A stretch of 64,000 nucleotides of DNA from VAZQ01 sp963817015 (GCA_963817015.1 CAWFMV010000001.1:1-64000), one strand, 5' to 3'; numbered from the stretch's first letter, positions 48,849 to 61,956 are shown. The notes: generated by a model from the letters alone, not told the origin. Numbers and translations are program-made.

Positions 48849-49370
48849 CTAGGCGTCGCCCTTGCGCGCCTTATGCCAGCCCACCACTGCATCACGGACT
48901 GCGTCGGTGGAGGCGAAATAGGGCTTGATGTCGATGAGCGGCGTGCCGTCGAGACAGTCGAGGCCGATCACGTCGAGCTTGTTGCCGTCGACCTTGACGA
49001 GCCGCACTACGCTCATGGCGATCGGGTTGGGCCGGGCCGGTGAGCGAAGCGAGAAGGTGCCGCGCTGCACCCCATAGTGCCGGGGCATTTGCAGCACGAT
49101 GTCGCGGCGGGACCGGTCCATCCAGTAGAGCAGCACGAGATGACTGCAGCTCTCGACGTCCTTGAGCGCCTGCGCCCAGCGCGGATCGAGCTCGACTGTG
49201 CAGACCGCGTCCGACTCGCGGGCGTTCTTCGGGCAATCCTTGCGCTGTTTCCAGGGCGTGCGGATGCGGCCGATATAGTAGAGCGAGGCGTCGAACTCCT
49301 TGGGGAGCTCAACCGCCACCTCACCGTCCCAAATTCCGAATGCGTTGGCGTCGGGTTTGTTGTCGTTCAT
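48849..49370 (-). CDS. tRNA N6-threonylcarbamoyladenosine methyltransferase TrmO (TsaA-like)
   Basis: 173 residues from ATG 49370; an in-frame TTG at 49406 is the alternative and neither has a strong ribosome site. TrmO fold: YYIGRIRTPWKQRKDCPKNA, SHLVLLYWMDRSRRDIVLQM and GTFSLRSPARPNPIAMSVVR, the conserved SPxRPNPI motif, then DVIGLDCLDGTPLIDIKPY. The family N6-methylates t6A37 of tRNAs with SAM. Assignment rests on the RPNPI and DGTPLIDIKPY motifs. Intact. Confidence 0.88.
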   Translation of the reverse strand: MNDNKPDANAFGIWDGEVAVELPKEFDASLYYIGRIRTPWKQRKDCPKNARESDAVCTVELDPRWAQALKDVESCSHLVLLYWMDRSRRDIVLQMPRHYGVQRGTFSLRSPARPNPIAMSVVRLVKVDGNKLDVIGLDCLDGTPLIDIKPYFASTDAVRDAVVGWHKARKGDA

Positions 49371-49515
49371 GGACGGAGTGTCGCGCAAATTCGGCGGCGC
49401 CGCCAAGGGTCTATCTACCGAATTGATTTTACGCGTATTTCCGGCCTGACGGCGGCTTAAGTGGGCATCAACCGCGTCTGCGGAAGGTCGGAGCTTGCTA
49501 AGACCCCTTTAAACG

Positions 49516-49533
49516 TATAAAGATATCTTTATA
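49516..49533. promoter_or_regulatory. 18-bp perfect palindrome, probable operator of the ArsR-methyltransferase/metF/metH operon
   Basis: TATAAAGAT-ATCTTTATA, in an AT-rich stretch 28 bases before the regulator start at 49561. ArsR-family dimers bind such short AT-rich palindromes. An ArsR protein (SahR) that controls methionine genes in response to S-adenosylhomocysteine is known in Proteobacteria, so a SahR-type site is a reasonable inference. Confidence 0.7.
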
Positions 49534-49560
49534 TCACGTTTAACTGTGGGAAGCGTCCCA

Positions 49561-50571
49561 ATGCCTTCGGCACCTGCCCATCTGCGATTTGCCGACCTCA
49601 ACGGCGCCCTCAAGGCGGCGGGCGAGGAGACGCGGCTGCGCGTGCTGGCGCTGCTCGCCGAGGCCGAGCTCACGGTCTCCGAGCTGACCGACATCCTGCG
49701 CCAGTCGCAGCCGCGCATCTCGCGCCATCTCAAGCTTCTGGCCGAAGCCGGGCTGGTGGAGCGCTTCCGCGAAGGCTCCTGGGCGTTCTTCCGGCTGGGC
49801 GAGCGCGGACCGGCTGCGCGAGCTGGCGCGCGCGCTGGTCGCGCGGCTCGATCCTCTCGACACTGTCATCGCGCGCGATCGCGAGCGGCTTGCGTCGGTG
49901 CGCGCCGCGCGGGCTTCCGCCGCGCAGGCTTATTTCCGCCGCCACGCCGCCGAGTGGGATCGCATCCGCAAGCTGCATGTCGCCGATGAAGAGGTCGAGC
50001 AGGCAATCGTCGCCGCGCTCGCCGACCGTCCGTTCCGCTCGCTGCTCGATCTCGGCACCGGCACCGGCCGCATGCTGGAGCTGTTCGGACCGCGAGATCG
50101 AGCGCGGGCTCGGCCTCGATCTCTCGCTCGACATGCTCGCGCTCGCGCGCTCGCGGCTCGATCGCGCCGGCTTGCGCCACTGCAGCGTGCGCCAGGGCGA
50201 CCTCTACGATCTCGCGCTGCCGAAGGATTCTTTCGACGTCGTCATCATCCATCAGGTGCTGCACTTCCTCGACGACGGTGCGCGCGCGATCGCGGAGGCA
50301 GCGCGCGTGCTGCGCCCGTCCGGGCGGCTGCTGGTCATTGATTTCGCGCCGCACGAGCTTGAGTTCCTGCGCGATCAGCACGCGCATCGCAAGCTCGGCT
50401 TCGCGCCCGACACTGTTGCGCAATGGATCAATGCCGTCGGGCCTTGATGTGGTGGCGCAGCGAACGCTGGCGCCCGGCGGCGGTCCACAGGCCAGGATCG
50501 CGGTGTCGCTCTGGCTCGGCCGCGACCGGCGCATGGCGCTTGCTGAAACGAGCGCACTGGAGGCCGTCTGA
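49561..50571 (+). CDS. ArsR-type regulator fused to a SAM methyltransferase domain, frameshifted
   Basis: ATG 49561 follows GGGAAGCG. Residues about 1-90 are an ArsR winged helix: LNGALKAAGEETRLRVLALL, ELTVSELTDILRQSQPRISR and HLKLLAEAGLVERFREGSWA. The rest is a class I methyltransferase: motif I LLDLGTGTGRMLELFGP, GLGLDLSLDMLALARSRLDR, VRQGDLYDLALPKDSFDVVI, HQVLHFLDDGARAIAEAARV and LRPSGRLLVIDFAPHEL. Shifts occur near 49815, 50095 and 50446; each joins conserved sequence. The stop overlaps the metF start (TGATG), so the genes are coupled. The methyltransferase domain is probably the sensor for SAM or SAH (inference), making this the likely local regulator of methionine synthesis. Confidence 0.85.
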
Positions 50572-51605
50572 TGGACGCGATCCGCGCAAGCCGCTTTATC
50601 CAGTCAGGCGATTGCCGCATCAACGCCTCCTTCGAGTTCTTCCCGCCGAAGACCGAGGAGATGGACAAGACGCTGTGGGAATCGATCACACGGCTGGCGC
50701 CGCTCGCCCCGCGCTTCGTATCCGTGACATACGGCGCCGGCGGCTCGACCCGCGAGCGCACGCACGCGACCGTCAAGCGCATTCTGGGCGAGACCGCGCT
50801 CACGCCGGCCGCGCATCTCACCTGCGTTGCCGCGACCCGCGCCGAGATCGACGAGGTGATCCGCAGCTATTGCGCCGCCGGCGTGCGCCACATCGTGGCG
50901 TTGCGCGGCGATCCGGTCGGCGGCATCGGCGACAAATATGCGCCGCATCCGGGCGGCTATCAGAACGCGGCCGATCTCGTCGCCGGCATCAAGCGCATCG
51001 CCGATGTCGAAGTGTCGGTCTCGGCCTATCCGGAGAAGCATCCCGACAGCCCGACCGTCGAGGCCGACATCGACATGCTCGAGGCCAAGGTCGACGCCGG
51101 CGCAACGCGTGCGATCACGCAGTTCTTCTTCGAGAACGATCTCTACTTCCGCTATCTCGATCGCGTGCGCGCGCGTGGCATCACGGTGCCGGTCGTGCCC
51201 GGCATCCTGCCGGTGCAGAACTTCAAGCAGACCAAGAGCTTTGCGGCGCGCTGCGGCGCTTCGGTGCCGGACTGGCTGGCCGAGCGTTTCGATGGCCTCG
51301 ATGACGATGCCGCGACCAGAAAGCTGATCGCCGCCGCGGTCGCGGCCGAGCAGGTGATCGACCTCGTCGACCGCGGCGTCACCGATTTCCATTTCTACAC
51401 CATGAACCGCGCCGATCTGGTCTACGCGGTGTGCCATTTGTTGGGCCTGCGACCGGGCCAAGAAGTGGGGCACGGCGGTGCCGCCGGCACGGCCGGCTCC
51501 CTCCCCCCTTGTGGGGGAGGGGTGGGGAGAGGGGTGGTTCCGAATTCTGAATTTGTCGCTACCCCTCTCCCTGTCCCTCCCCCGCAAGGGGGGAGGGAAC
51601 GCTAG
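50571..51605 (+). CDS. metF: 5,10-methylenetetrahydrofolate reductase
   Basis: 344 residues, intact. Reduces methylene-THF to methyl-THF, the methyl donor for MetH. Blocks: NASFEFFPPKTEEMDKTLWE (catalytic Glu in FEFFPPK), RFVSVTYGAGGSTRERTHAT, HLTCVAATRAEIDEV, IVALRGDPVGGIGDKYAPHP, VSAYPEKHPDSPTVEADIDM, ITQFFFENDLYFRYLDRVRA and DFHFYTMNRADLVYAVCHLL. The family-like part ends at about residue 303. The last 40 residues (PPCGGGVGRGVVPNSEFVAT and so on) are translated from a palindromic repeat and are not expected in the family. Second gene of the regulator-metF-metH cluster. Confidence 0.95.
   Translation: MDAIRASRFIQSGDCRINASFEFFPPKTEEMDKTLWESITRLAPLAPRFVSVTYGAGGSTRERTHATVKRILGETALTPAAHLTCVAATRAEIDEVIRSYCAAGVRHIVALRGDPVGGIGDKYAPHPGGYQNAADLVAGIKRIADVEVSVSAYPEKHPDSPTVEADIDMLEAKVDAGATRAITQFFFENDLYFRYLDRVRARGITVPVVPGILPVQNFKQTKSFAARCGASVPDWLAERFDGLDDDAATRKLIAAAVAAEQVIDLVDRGVTDFHFYTMNRADLVYAVCHLLGLRPGQEVGHGGAAGTAGSLPPCGGGVGRGVVPNSEFVATPLPVPPPQGGRER
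51500..51599. repeat. Large REP-like inverted repeat at the metF-metH junction
   Basis: CTCCCTCCCCCCTTGTGGGG-GAGGGGTGGGGAGAGGGG at the left and CCCCTCTCCC-TGTCCCTCCCCCGC-AAGGGGGGAGGG at the right are inverted partners, each with its own hairpin. It encodes the tail of MetF. Confidence 0.75.
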
Positions 51606-51632
51606 AGCCGATAGCGCAACGGATGTGGCAGC

Positions 51633-55397
<3,765 letters not shown>

Positions 55398-55494
55398 GTG
55401 GCCGTCGGACTTATCTCAACGCATAGCTCTCGGTCGTGGTCCGCGCGTACGGACTTGTGAAACTTCTTCAATTGTCGTTGGCACGGAACTATCC

Positions 55495-55614
55495 GCTGTC
55501 GTCCCCGCGAAGGCGGGGACCCATAGCCACAAAACTTTCGATCTCTCGCCGGCCACACCACACCACATCGCAATGACACGGCGTATGGGTCCCCGCCTTC
55601 GCGGGGACGACAGC
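55495..55614. repeat. Inverted pair of REP palindromes
   Basis: A 31-bp unit at 55495-55525, whose core GTCCCCGC-GAAG-GCGGGGAC is itself a perfect hairpin, is repeated in inverse orientation at 55584-55614. This CCCCGC-CTTC-GCGGGG unit is very common in Bradyrhizobium-group genomes. It lies after metH and before the convergent chemoreceptor gene. Confidence 0.85.
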
Positions 55615-55682
55615 GGGAGATTCTTTGCTTCACATATTCCTACGCGGGACGATTGAGAGCGCTGATTACCCGGGAACTGACC

Positions 55683-57050
55683 TTACACCGCCACGCTCTG
55701 CAAAAAGCCTTCGATTCGTTTCCGCAGATCGATCGCCGCAGCGTCGACCGCATCGGAGGCCGCCAGCACGGTATCGGCCACGCCGCGGGTCGCATTGGCG
55801 GCGTGGGTGACCTCGTCGAGCACCGCGACGACAGTCTTCGTCACGTCGGCGGCACTCGAGACGTTGTGCGAGATCTCGGTGGTCGCCTTGTCCTGCTGCA
55901 CGAGCGCAGTCGCCACCGCCGATGTGCGTTGGTCGATGTCCTGCATGCGCCCGCTGTTGCGTCGAATGGCATCGACCGCGTCGCCGGTCGAGGTCTGGAC
56001 TGCCGTAATGAGAACCGCGATCTGTTCCGTTGCCTTCGCGGTCTGCACCGCGAGCGATTTCACCTCGGATGCGACCACCGCGAAGCCGCGGCCGGATTCG
56101 CCGGCGCGAGCCGCCTCGATGGTGGCGTTGAGCGCGAGCAGATTGGTTTGGCCGGCGATGTGCCGGATCAGATTCACGACGTCGCCGATCTCCTGGACCG
56201 ACTTGGTGAGGCGGGTGATCTGCTCATTGGTCGTGTCTGCTTCCTTCGCGGCAAGGGCGATCAGCTTCGCGCTCTCGCCGACCTGCCGACCGATCTCCGC
56301 GATCGAGGACATCAACTCGTCGGCCGCGCTCGCTGCGGTGGTCACATTGGCGGACGCTTCGTTGGACGTGCTGACGGCACTTGCCGCGCGCTGCGAGGTT
56401 TGGCTGGAGGATGTCGACAGCGCCGCCGCCGATGTCTTCATGGCGGCTGCGCTCTCGCTGACCGTGTGCAGCACTGCCTCGACGCCATTGCGAAAAGTCT
56501 TGATTTCAGCCTCGATGAACTCACGGCGTCGTTCGTGCTCCAGCAGAAACGTGCTTTGTCGTTCGGCCTGAATACGCTCGGAAATGTCGTCGTGCGTGCC
56601 GAGCCAGAATGGCTGGCCGGCAATCGGCCGGTTGACGACGGAAATCGCGCGCCCGTCCGGGGTTTCCACCACCCGGCTCAAGGTCCTTCCCTGCGTCATC
56701 TCGGCGATGACCTCGGCGCGGTACTTCTCCACGTCGATGTCGAGGCTGCCGGTGGTCTTTCGATTGTTGATGACGTCGAGAAATGTGCAGCCAGGCTTCA
56801 CGACCTCGCGCGACAGCCCGTACATGTCGAGAAACCGGTCGTTACAGACAACCAGCCGCTCAGCCGCATCGAACATGACGACGCCCTGCGTCATGTTATC
56901 GATCGCGATGGCGATCAGGCGGCCGCGAGCGCGCCTGCCGCGGCCCCATGTAAATCGCCACAGCACATAAACACATCGCCACAGGCCATATGCGCCGCCC
57001 AGCAGACCGCAGACAACAACGACTGCAAGGCGCCAGTCCTGTTCAAACAT
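55683..57050 (-). CDS. PAS-domain methyl-accepting chemotaxis-type protein
   Basis: 455 residues, intact. A single N-terminal membrane helix (LAVVVVCGLLGGAYGLW) and a basic turn (GRGRRARGR), with no periplasmic sensor domain. Then a PAS domain at about 45-165 (AIDNMTQGVVMFDAAERLVV, CNDRFLDMYGLSREVVKPG, FWLGTHDDISERIQAERQ). The signalling domain follows, with the conserved hairpin RHIAGQTNLLALNATIEAAR and AGESGRGFAVVASEVKSLA. It should signal to CheA/CheW and sense an internal cue such as redox or energy state (inference). No che genes nearby. Confidence 0.9.
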   Translation of the reverse strand: MFEQDWRLAVVVVCGLLGGAYGLWRCVYVLWRFTWGRGRRARGRLIAIAIDNMTQGVVMFDAAERLVVCNDRFLDMYGLSREVVKPGCTFLDVINNRKTTGSLDIDVEKYRAEVIAEMTQGRTLSRVVETPDGRAISVVNRPIAGQPFWLGTHDDISERIQAERQSTFLLEHERRREFIEAEIKTFRNGVEAVLHTVSESAAAMKTSAAALSTSSSQTSQRAASAVSTSNEASANVTTAASAADELMSSIAEIGRQVGESAKLIALAAKEADTTNEQITRLTKSVQEIGDVVNLIRHIAGQTNLLALNATIEAARAGESGRGFAVVASEVKSLAVQTAKATEQIAVLITAVQTSTGDAVDAIRRNSGRMQDIDQRTSAVATALVQQDKATTEISHNVSSAADVTKTVVAVLDEVTHAANATRGVADTVLAASDAVDAAAIDLRKRIEGFLQSVAV

Positions 57051-57232
57051 CGGAAGAACGCCAATCGGTTGCCCCAGATAGGGGAATCCTAGGCGTGATC
57101 GATTTATAGACTATTAACCGTGCTTCACTCGGCCCAACGGGGTGGGCTGTTCTGGGAAGCGGCTTCTGAGGGACTGCTCAAGTGCCCTGATTGCCGCTAT
57201 GGTTCGCGCCCACCTTGGATGCGGGGCGACCA

Positions 57233-58252
57233 ATGTTTGCGACCACGATTGCGGGAAGCCTGCCGAAGCCTGCGTGGCTTGCCGAGCCAAACAAGCTGTG
57301 GGCGCCTTGGCGGCTGTCGGGCGAGGAGCTTGCGGCGGCCAAGCGTGATGCCACCATCCTGGCGCTGAAGCTGCAGGAGGACAGCGGCATCGACATCGTG
57401 ACCGAAGGCGAGCAGTCGCGCCAGCATTTCGTGCATGGTTTCCTGGAGGCCGTCGACGGCATCGACTTCACGCATAAGATCGAGATGGGCATCAGGGCCG
57501 ATCGCTACAAGGCGATGGTGCCGGTCGTCACCGGCGCGCTGCGGCTCAAGGGGCGCGTGCATGCGATCGAGGCGCGGACTGCGCGCGCCCACACAACTCG
57601 TAAGCTGAAGCTCACGCTGCCGGGGCCGATGACCATCGTCGACACCATTGCGGACCAGCACTACGGCGACCGGGTCAAGATGGCGATGGCGTTTGCCGAT
57701 GTTCTCAACGAGGAGGCGCGTGCGCTGGTCGCCGACGGCGTCGACGTCATCCAGTTCGACGAGCCGGCCTTCAACGTCTACATGGACGACGTGAAGGAGT
57801 GGGGGATCGCGGCGCTGCATCGCGCCATTGAAGGTGTCACCTGCACCACCGCGGTGCACATCTGCTACGGCTACGGCATCAAGGCGAACGTCGACTGGAA
57901 GGCCACACTCGGATCCGAGTGGCGGCAATACGAGGCGATCTTTCCGGCGCTGGCGCAGAGCCGGATCGATCAGGTCTCGGTCGAATGCCGCAACGCTCGT
58001 GTGCCGATGCATCTGCTCAAGTTGCTCGAGGGCAAGGATGTTCTCGTCGGAGTGATCGATGTTGCAAGCGACGAGGTGGAGACACCCGAGGACGTGGCTG
58101 CCGTCATCGGCGAAGCAATGAAATATGTGGCCAAAGACAAGATCGTGGCTTCGACCAATTGCGGGATGGCGCCGATGCGTTGGGAGGTGGCCTACGCCAA
58201 GCTTGCGTCGCTCGGCCGCGGCGCTGAACTGGCGCGGCGGAGATTGGGTTAG
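57233..58252 (+). CDS. Core-MetE-type cobalamin-independent methionine synthase family protein
   Basis: 339 residues from ATG 57233 (MFATTIAGSLPKPAWLAEPN), corresponding only to the catalytic C-terminal barrel of MetE. Zinc ligands: His and Cys in AVHICYGYG, Glu in SVECRN, Cys in STNCGMAPMRWEVA. The substrate-site Asp/Glu is in VIQFDEPAFNVYM. It lacks the N-terminal barrel of full MetE, which binds folate triglutamate, so the methyl donor is uncertain; core-MetE proteins using other donors are known. It lies 2.9 kb after metH on the same strand, with the chemoreceptor gene between them. Confidence 0.85.
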   Translation: MFATTIAGSLPKPAWLAEPNKLWAPWRLSGEELAAAKRDATILALKLQEDSGIDIVTEGEQSRQHFVHGFLEAVDGIDFTHKIEMGIRADRYKAMVPVVTGALRLKGRVHAIEARTARAHTTRKLKLTLPGPMTIVDTIADQHYGDRVKMAMAFADVLNEEARALVADGVDVIQFDEPAFNVYMDDVKEWGIAALHRAIEGVTCTTAVHICYGYGIKANVDWKATLGSEWRQYEAIFPALAQSRIDQVSVECRNARVPMHLLKLLEGKDVLVGVIDVASDEVETPEDVAAVIGEAMKYVAKDKIVASTNCGMAPMRWEVAYAKLASLGRGAELARRRLG

Positions 58253-58403
58253 TCGGGAGCCGAGACATCGCGGCTCCCGTGCGCTAAAGTTCGCAGGCGG
58301 GAAGCTGTGACTGAGGCGCTCTACGCCTCAATGTCTTATCGCCGATAGAAAAGCGGGGCGCCGCTAACACCAGCCCGAACGGATCAACTGGAGGATCGCC
58401 GTC

Positions 58404-59501
58404 ATGACCAAGCTCAGTCGTCGCAGGATGTTGAAAACGGCCGGTATCAGTGCGGCCGCGACCGCAATTGCGGCCCCGGCAGTTGCCCAGTCGATGCCCG
58501 AAATCAAGTGGCGCCTCACGACGAGCTTCCCGAAGTCACTCGATACGCTGCATGGCGGCGCCGAGGTCCTGGCCAAGGCGGTCGCGGAGGCGACCGACAA
58601 CAAGTTCCAGATCTCGGTCTTTGCGGCCGGCGAGATCGCGCCGCCGTTCTCGGCCGCCGACGTGGTGCAGAACGGCACGGTCGAGCAGTGCTTCACCGCG
58701 TCGTACTATTTCATCGGCAAGGACATGACGTTCGCGTTGCCGTGCTCGTCGCCGTTCGGGCCCAATACCCGCATGCAGAACGCCTGGGAATATCACCACG
58801 GCGGCATCGAGCTGATGAACGAGTTCTACAAGAAGTTCAATATCCACGCGCTGCCGGCCGGCAACACCGGCTGTCAGATGGGTGGCTGGTTCCGTCGCGA
58901 GATCAGGACTGTCGCCGACCTCAACGGGCTGAAGTTCCGCATCGGCGGCTTCGGTGGCCGCGTGCTCGCCAAGCTCGGCGTGGTGTCGCAGCAAATCCCG
59001 GGTGGCGAGATCTATCCGGCGCTGGAGAAGGGCACCATCGATGCGGCTGAGTGGGTCGGACCTTACGACGACGAGAAGCTCGGTCTGCACAAGGTGGCAA
59101 AATACTATTATGCCCCCGGCTGGTGGGAAGGCGGCACTCAGATTCACGTGTTTACGAATCTCGAAAAGTGGAACTCGCTTCCGCCGAGCTACAAAGCGAT
59201 CCTACGCTCCGCGGCCGACGCGACCAATATGTGGATGACGTCCAAGTACGATGCGGTCAATCCGCCGGCGTTGAAGAAGCTCGTCAGCGAGGGCGCGCTG
59301 CTGCGCATATTCCCGCAGCCGGTGATGGAAGCTTCCCTCAAGGCTGCGAACGAGGTCTATGCGGAGATTTCCGCCACCAATGCGGACTTCAAGAAGATCT
59401 GGGAGAACATCAAGGCGTTCCGCAATCTCGAATACGAATGGTGGCAGGTCGCGGAATACAACTACGACAATTTTATGATCCGCAACGGCGTCAAGTCCTG
59501 A
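58404..59501 (+). CDS. TRAP transporter substrate-binding protein (DctP/TakP-like)
   Basis: 365 residues, with GGAGG before ATG 58404. The N-terminus LSRRRMLKTAGISAAATAIA, ending PAVAQS, is a Tat signal, as in several TRAP receptors. Binding-protein blocks: IKWRLTTSFPKSLDTLHGGA, FAAGEIAPPFSAADVVQNGT, NIHALPAGNTGCQMGGWFRR, LNGLKFRIGGFGGRVLAKLG (carboxylate-binding Arg in KFRIGG), and KGTIDAAEWVGPYDDEKLGL. The GPYDD and GGW motifs resemble TakP-type receptors for 2-oxo acids; the ligand is inference. It is convergent with dctM, from which it is separated by a terminator. Confidence 0.9.
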   Translation: MTKLSRRRMLKTAGISAAATAIAAPAVAQSMPEIKWRLTTSFPKSLDTLHGGAEVLAKAVAEATDNKFQISVFAAGEIAPPFSAADVVQNGTVEQCFTASYYFIGKDMTFALPCSSPFGPNTRMQNAWEYHHGGIELMNEFYKKFNIHALPAGNTGCQMGGWFRREIRTVADLNGLKFRIGGFGGRVLAKLGVVSQQIPGGEIYPALEKGTIDAAEWVGPYDDEKLGLHKVAKYYYAPGWWEGGTQIHVFTNLEKWNSLPPSYKAILRSAADATNMWMTSKYDAVNPPALKKLVSEGALLRIFPQPVMEASLKAANEVYAEISATNADFKKIWENIKAFRNLEYEWWQVAEYNYDNFMIRNGVKS

Positions 59502-59528
59502 TCGGGCCACGCTGCGGAGATGTGTGAC

Positions 59529-59554
59529 AGCCCCGGCGCAAGCGCCGGGGCTTT
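59529..59554 (+). terminator. Rho-independent terminator after the TRAP receptor gene
   Basis: AGCCCCGGCGC (59529-59539) and GCGCCGGGGCT (59542-59552) form a perfect 11-bp stem followed by TTT. It lies between convergent genes, 28 bases after the dctP stop. Confidence 0.8.
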
Positions 59555-59577
59555 GACATATCGGCATCCTTGGGCCG

Positions 59578-61216
59578 CTATCGCAGCTCGAGCGGTGGGG
59601 GCGCTTCGGGCAGGTCGATCTGAATTTGGATCTTGGAGGGATCGACCGTGGGGCCCGTCGACTTGTAGTGCATGACCAGGGCCGGGAAGGCGATGACGAG
59701 GCCGACCATGATGCATTGGATCACCACGAAGGGAATGGCGCCCCAGTAGATTTGCGCGGTCGTCACCGGCTCCATGCGCTTGCCCGACACGCGATCGACA
59801 TAGGGCTCGGTGGGCGCCACCGAGCGCAGATAGAACAGCGCGAAGCCGAACGGCGGATGCAGGAACGAGGTCTGCATATTCACGCCCAGCATGACGCCGA
59901 ACCAGATCAGATCGATGCCGAGCTTCTGTGCCGGCAGCGCCAATAGCGGAATGGCAATGAACGCGATCTCGAAGAAATCGAGGAAGAAAGCGAGCACGAA
60001 CACGAAAATATTGACGAAGACCAGGAAGCCGATCTGCCCGCCGGGCAGGTTGAGCAGCAGATCCTCCACCCATTTGTGTCCGTCGACGCCATAGAACGTC
60101 AGCGAGAAGACGCGCGCGCCGATCAGGATGAAGACCACGAATGCCGACAGCTTCGCGGTCGCCTCGGCTGCTTGCCGGGTCAGAAGTCCAGGTCAGCCGC
60201 CGCTTGAGCATCGCGAGGGCGAGCGCCCCGACCGCGCCCATGGCGCCGCCTTCGGTAGGCGTCGCGACCCCGATGAAGATCGTCCCAAGCACCAGAAAGA
60301 TCAGCGCCAGCGGCGGCACCATGACGAAAATGACCTGCTCGGCGAGCACCGACAACAGCCCCATCCGCAGCAGCTTGTTGAGGACTGCGAAAATGAAGGC
60401 GAGCGTGATTGCAACCGACATGGTGAGAACGACGAAGTCGGCGCCTGCCTTCACCGTGGTGGTTCGCATGTAGAGGTATGCCGCGATCGCAGTGATGAGC
60501 GTCACGACGAACAAGGACAGGACTCCGCGCGTTCCATCGGGTTCCTTGTGCTTGAGCGCCTCGTCCGGCAGACCGGGCGCCGCCTTCGGGTAGAGCCGGG
60601 TCACGATGAAGGTGTAGAGGGCATAGAGCCCGGCGAGCAGGATGCCGGGGAGGAAGGCGCCTTCATACATGTCGCCGACCGACTTCCCGAGCTGGTCCGC
60701 CATGATGATGAGGACGAGCGAAGGCGGGATGATCTGCGCCAGCGTGCCGGAGGCTGCGATGACGCCTGAGGCCACGCGCCGGTCGTAGCCATAGCGCAGC
60801 ATGATCGGCAGCGAGATCAGCCCCATCGAGATGACGGAGGCCGCGACCACGCCGGTGGTCGCCGCCAGCAGCGCGCCGACGAAGACCACCGCGTAGGCAA
60901 GGCCACCGCGGATGGTGCCGAACAGCTGGCCGATGGTGTCGAGCAGGTCCTCCGCCATGCCGGAGCGTTCGAGCACAAGCCCCATGAACGTGAAGAACGG
61001 AATTGCGAGCAGCGTATCATTGGCCATGACGCCATAAACGCGTTCCGGCAAGGCCTGCAGGAAGTCCGGCCGGAACAGGCCGAGCTCGATGCCGACGAGA
61101 GCGAAGATCAACCCAGTCGCGGCGAGCGAGAACGCCACCGGATAGCCGAGCAGCAGAAGCAGCACGAGCGCCGCGAACATGATCGGCGCCATGTTGTGGA
61201 TCAGAAAGGCGGTCAT
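59578..61216 (-). CDS. TRAP transporter large permease (DctM-like), one frameshift
   Basis: ATG 61216 starts MTAFLIHNMAPIMFAALVLL. Twelve-helix membrane subunit: YGVMANDTLLAIPFFTFMGL, GTIRGGLAYAVVFVGALLAA, GVIAASGTLAQIIPPSLVLI, and TIFIGVATPTEGGAMGAVGA (the GxATPTEAAA-like signature). One base near 60175 shifts LKRRLTWTS into the next frame, which continues FVVFILIGARVFSLTFYG, GLDLIWFG-type GIDLIWFGVMLGVNMQTSF and LHPPFGFALFYLRSVAP. About 545 residues when corrected. It uses the sodium or proton gradient to import the solute delivered by DctP. Confidence 0.9.
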
Positions 61217-61238
61217 GGCGGTTTCCCAGGAACGGGGC

Positions 61239-61820
61239 TTAGCGTTTTTCGGTGCCTTGGACGAGGTGCTCGACTTCCGCCTCGAGCGCGGAACGTTGTG
61301 TCTCCCGCGGGTCGGGAATGATTCCGCGCATGATGGCGATCCGCTTGATGAGCTCTGAGACGCCCTGCATCGCCAGCAAGGCAAAGCCGATCATGACGAG
61401 CGACTTTGCCGGCCACTGCGGCAGTCCGCCGGCGCTGAACGACTGCTCGTTGAGACGAAACGACTCGAGGAAGAATGGCACCGAGGTGACGATCATGATG
61501 ATCGTCAAGGGCAGCAGGAAGAGGGCGTGCCCGACGAGCTCGATTATGCTGCGCACGGGCCGTGGCATCATGCTGTTCACGATGTCGATGCGCACATGCT
61601 CGTTCAACTGGAGTGTCCAGGGCGCGCAGAACAGAAACACCATGCTGAACAGCACCCACTGCAATTCCAGCCAGGCGTTCGACGAGAGATCGAAGACCTT
61701 GCGCACGGTCGCGTTGGCGGCTGACACCAGGATGGCGAGCAGCACCATCAGGGCGAAGAATTGACCAATCCGGCGATTGACCGCATCGATGCCCTGGCTG
61801 AGCTTGAGCAGCAAGTCCAT
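61239..61820 (-). CDS. TRAP transporter small permease (DctQ-like)
   Basis: 193 residues from ATG 61820 with AGGGG upstream. Four membrane helices: FFALMVLLAILVSAANATVR, LELQWVLFSMVFLFCAPWTL, IIELVGHALFLLPLTIIMIV and SLVMIGFALLAMQGVSELIK. The loop LQLNEHVRIDIVNSMMPRPV is the family signature (NxHVRIDxV). It lies just upstream of dctM, same strand, 22-base gap, so the two are one operon. Confidence 0.9.
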   Translation of the reverse strand: MDLLLKLSQGIDAVNRRIGQFFALMVLLAILVSAANATVRKVFDLSSNAWLELQWVLFSMVFLFCAPWTLQLNEHVRIDIVNSMMPRPVRSIIELVGHALFLLPLTIIMIVTSVPFFLESFRLNEQSFSAGGLPQWPAKSLVMIGFALLAMQGVSELIKRIAIMRGIIPDPRETQRSALEAEVEHLVQGTEKR

Positions 61821-61956
61821 GGACAATCCCCTCCAGGCAACCAGCCTTGGGCCGGCGGCCTCATTCGCGTTCCCCAGTTCCGTTGTTCTTGAATCGGCGT
61901 TCGATGCTGCGCCGATTACTCCCCGAGCTTACCCCAAATCGTTCGTTCTGCGTCAA

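Noticed and set aside
55495..55614. CRISPR-like or IS-end structure from the inverted 31-bp units
   Set aside because: Only two inverted copies, each a palindrome, with no spacers, cas genes or transposase. It matches dispersed REP elements.
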